Positions 61,229-64,000 of a DNA stretch of 64,000 nucleotides are shown here, piece after piece; within the stretch, counting starts at the first letter, position 1, and every line of letters begins with the position of its first letter. Location of the stretch: NCBI GenBank assembly GCA_022749755.1, contig CM040445.1, positions 6,655,182 through 6,719,181 on the forward strand, read 5' to 3'. Under the pieces are notes generated by a model that searched no databases, was not told where the DNA came from, and saw only the letters and a list, made by a program, of their open reading frames with translations. The position numbers were made by a program, and so were the translations under genes. This DNA comes from Azadirachta indica. Its lineage: Eukaryota; Streptophyta; Magnoliopsida; Sapindales; Meliaceae.

Positions 61229-64000
61229 TAATCATATTTCTTTATCTTTGTCTCCGTGACTTTTGCATTTTCTGGGACTATACGTTGTGCTACTGCTTCT
61301 TAATTGTGTCATGTAAGTGGTAAATCCATGTTTAATTATTTCCCTTGTTATAGTGGTTACTTTCACATCTTCTCATTGTGAGCTACCTGACGGTGAATAA
61401 TAAGTTTGATTTGTTTACCTTATTTTGGTTGTATTATGTATTTATTTTTAAGAATTAATGAAGATTTTTACTTGTTTGTCGAAACATATATAAGTCCAAA
61501 CTTTTACTGCAAAAATCAGATTCCTTAATAGTATATCCGTGAGTCGGTGATTGCATGTCGCATCAGCTTTATTTTAATTTTTATATTATGTTTGATGAAA
61601 ATCGTAAAACTTCAGTTCTGAAATTGACGAAAAAGGAGATTCTCCCTGTTCTCTTAATTTGATGCATACTTATTGCAAAACCTAGGGAAGATAACAGGCC
61701 TTCAAAACCCTCAACCATTCAATCCAACATGGTGGAGAAGGAAACAAACAAACAAAAAAACCAAAAGAAAAGAGAAAGAAAAAGCTTGAGATTAAGGGAA
61801 GGCTCCCCAAAAAAAAGATCTAAGTGAGATTGCGGTCTTTGTGCCAGCCCATGCATATATAGAGTATAGCATATATATGATCTGGACTGTCCATGCATGC
61901 ATAAAAACGAAAATTAATTTCAATCACAGATTCGCTTGCTGTTTGCAAAGACTTATTATTTCAGAATAAAAAACTTGTGTTGTAGAAATACAAAAGTTAC
62001 TATTTCGGAATCTCACAATCCAATTAATTTATATGTTATTTTCGAAAGATTATGAGATAAATATAAAAACGACCACTTTGAATTTTTAATGAAATTTCAT
62101 TACAAATTAAGTCCCATTATGATAGATGAGTACATGACATTTTATGCCATTATGTTCACTGCTTTGTTTTATGTTAGCCACTTGCCAAGATATGAAAGCC
62201 AAAAGTCACATCATAAGTTTGTAAATGATAACACTATATCGTAAGATGCAAATAAAGTCACATACATGGACATCATAGAGTTGTACAATATATACACGAA
62301 CGCAAAACTTTTTTCCTCGTAAAGAAGAGTTTGGATCCTTGGGCGGGGGTGCAAATTTAATTAGGAGTTTAGTGGTTAAGGGAGGTTTTATTTGAGATCA
62401 TCCATTAATTGGATCATTCTTGATTGCTAAAAAAGAGGGGAAAAAAAAAAACAAAGAAAAGTAAAAGTGGGTCGCATATTAAAGTTTATCTAATTATTCA
62501 AAATGTTGACGTTTAATTTTGGCACTATGGCAATCAACGAACGCCGGGTCGCATTATCTCAACATGTCTCGATCAATCTTACAATGCATGTCGTTTTATT
62601 TCTTGACCATAATACTCTATTGATGGGCCATAATATTTTTATAAAGTCTACAGTACCAACCAGCTGAGTTTAGCCCGTGACTGATAATTTGGTAAGGGAA
62701 ATGCATCTCACATGGAAAAAGAAAGAAAAAAGAAAGTTCATTTTCTTGCCTTTTATCAGTGTATATAAAAAAAAATAAAAAAAGCAAAGATTCCATTACC
62801 CTATTATTTGAATTCCACTAACCGATTTCCTCAGGATTCAAGAAGTAAATCATAGTGGCCATCTAAACGTGTTGAATGATTTCCTACATGTAATAATAAT
62901 CTGCAAGAGAATTTGTCAAATCCCCTACCATTTTTTCTTTCTAAAACGTCTATATCTATATTTAACAAAAAATTTCTGAATTTCTTGATATGCCATCTCC
63001 ATGAGTTTGGTCTTCTATGAATTTATTAGGGTATCCAAATTAATTAATGTAATTTTCTTTTGGGTGCATTTTCAATTAATTCGACTACAAACTGTTTTAG
63101 ATTTTTTCACATTATTATGGAACCAGGCGTAACCCCAGCTCGCTAGAATAAAAGTAATACGTGGTTTGTCTCTGTCAGAATAAAAAAATTGCTAGATGGA
63201 CAGGTGGCAGATGCGTTTTACAATTATTAATTATTAGTTAATCAATAATTTTAGGTCACTTAAGTGCAGGGTGAAGAATAATTAACTAGCAGAATATACT
63301 TTATGGATGATCACCTACCTTAATTATAAAGATAATTGACAAGTTTAATTCCTCCCGTGAACCGTCTTTGGCACGTTCAAGCTTATGGGAATTAAAAATA
63401 TACCCTTACAATAATATATTTTTAATTTGTTAAAAATTATTTGCTTGCAGTTTTGCGTAAGAGTAATTAATAAGGAAACTCCAGAGAGTAAGACAGGATG
63501 CGTGAGGGCAAGTGAGAATATTCGTTCAATGTTGCCGTACATAGACGACATGTGAGATGGGGTCAGGGGCTATTCTTTTCTCCTTAATTGATTCTGATAA
63601 AGCAGATCCAGTCCGCGGGCCCGCCGTGGTTTTATAGAAACAAAATACAGTAGATTATGTGCGTGTCTTTGCTCTCTGTATCAAGTTCCTCAGAAACAAG
63701 GTAATTACTATTTTTTTTTTTTTATTGTTTTCTCATCTGCCGGAAATGTGATTCATCAGGAGAAGAGCAAACATGTAGTCCACTCTGCAAAAAATAAATG
63801 TTTCTGATTGATTGATTATGGAGCGTCCACAGGCTAGATAAATATTTTTGGTGCACCATATGATAGGTACTGTCCATCTACAATTCTTGGTTTTATATAT
63901 GTAATAAATTCCGCCAGCGATTAAAGTATGTAATCCGGGCCCGTTGATCTTCTACGTAAAAATGGAGCTCACATTTACAGAAAAACTAACCAAACTATTA
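61229..64000. other. Downstream/intergenic region, no gene recognised
   Basis: The first 200-250 bp should be the 3' UTR of the HyPRP gene, which contains AATAAT-type signals but no clear AATAAA. The remainder is AT-rich with small homopurine runs and no domain-bearing frame. The 68-codon minus-strand frame at 63345-63551 has no support. Confidence 0.5.

Noticed and set aside
1..64000. CRISPR array, bacterial operon, organelle insertion or known microRNA precursor
   Set aside because: No direct repeat-spacer pattern, no bacterial gene order and no organelle genes; mature sequences of the common conserved plant microRNAs were not spotted on either strand, though a computed search would be needed to exclude lineage-specific ones.

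Overview
The window is eudicot nuclear DNA. It is AT-rich, with GT-AG introns, long intergenic stretches full of (TA)n microsatellites and poly-A/T tracts, and plant-specific gene families. The family content would suit a woody rosid, but the species cannot be fixed from the sequence. No tRNA, rRNA, CRISPR array or bacterial-type operon was found.

Layout. 1-9.6 kb: non-coding AT-rich DNA with many simple repeats. 9.6-18.3 kb (+): a complete ten-exon gene for a PH-domain oxysterol-binding-protein-related protein (ORP2A-like, 764 codons of protein), reconstructed exon by exon with phases that agree. 18.3-23.2 kb: its downstream region and AT-rich repeat DNA. 23.2-29.1 kb (+): a full-length but dead Ty3/gypsy chromovirus retrotransposon with both LTRs, PBS, PPT, gag, protease, RT, RNase H, integrase and a C-terminal chromodomain, carrying about 21 premature stops. 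33.2-36.9 kb (-): a complete five-exon NPF6 (NRT1.1/NPF6.3-like) nitrate/chloride transporter gene of 587 residues. 40.4-41.5 kb: a non-autonomous Mutator-like element with a perfect 10-bp target duplication. 43.5-43.7 kb: a composite tandem repeat. 47.1-48.1 kb: two small inverted-repeat elements flanked by (TA)n. 49.3-51.7 kb: a long inverted repeat with a hAT-type MITE nested in its loop, followed by a tandem duplication of about 380 bp. 55.5 and 60.8 kb: two hybrid proline-rich/8-cysteine (DC2.15-like) cell-wall genes, head to head. The left one has a one-base frameshift and the right one is intact.

The genes do not form a functional unit. They are independent plant genes: lipid transfer at membranes, nitrate uptake or sensing, and cell-wall/lipid-transfer-type small proteins. 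They are separated by transposon-derived DNA. I found no convincing undescribed biological system. The most interesting points are the decoy exon end duplicated inside the ORP gene, the FFAT-like motif in that ORP, the Tyr-for-His change in the NPF6 pore, the length-neutral frameshift in one HyPRP gene, and several nested or microsatellite-associated MITEs.
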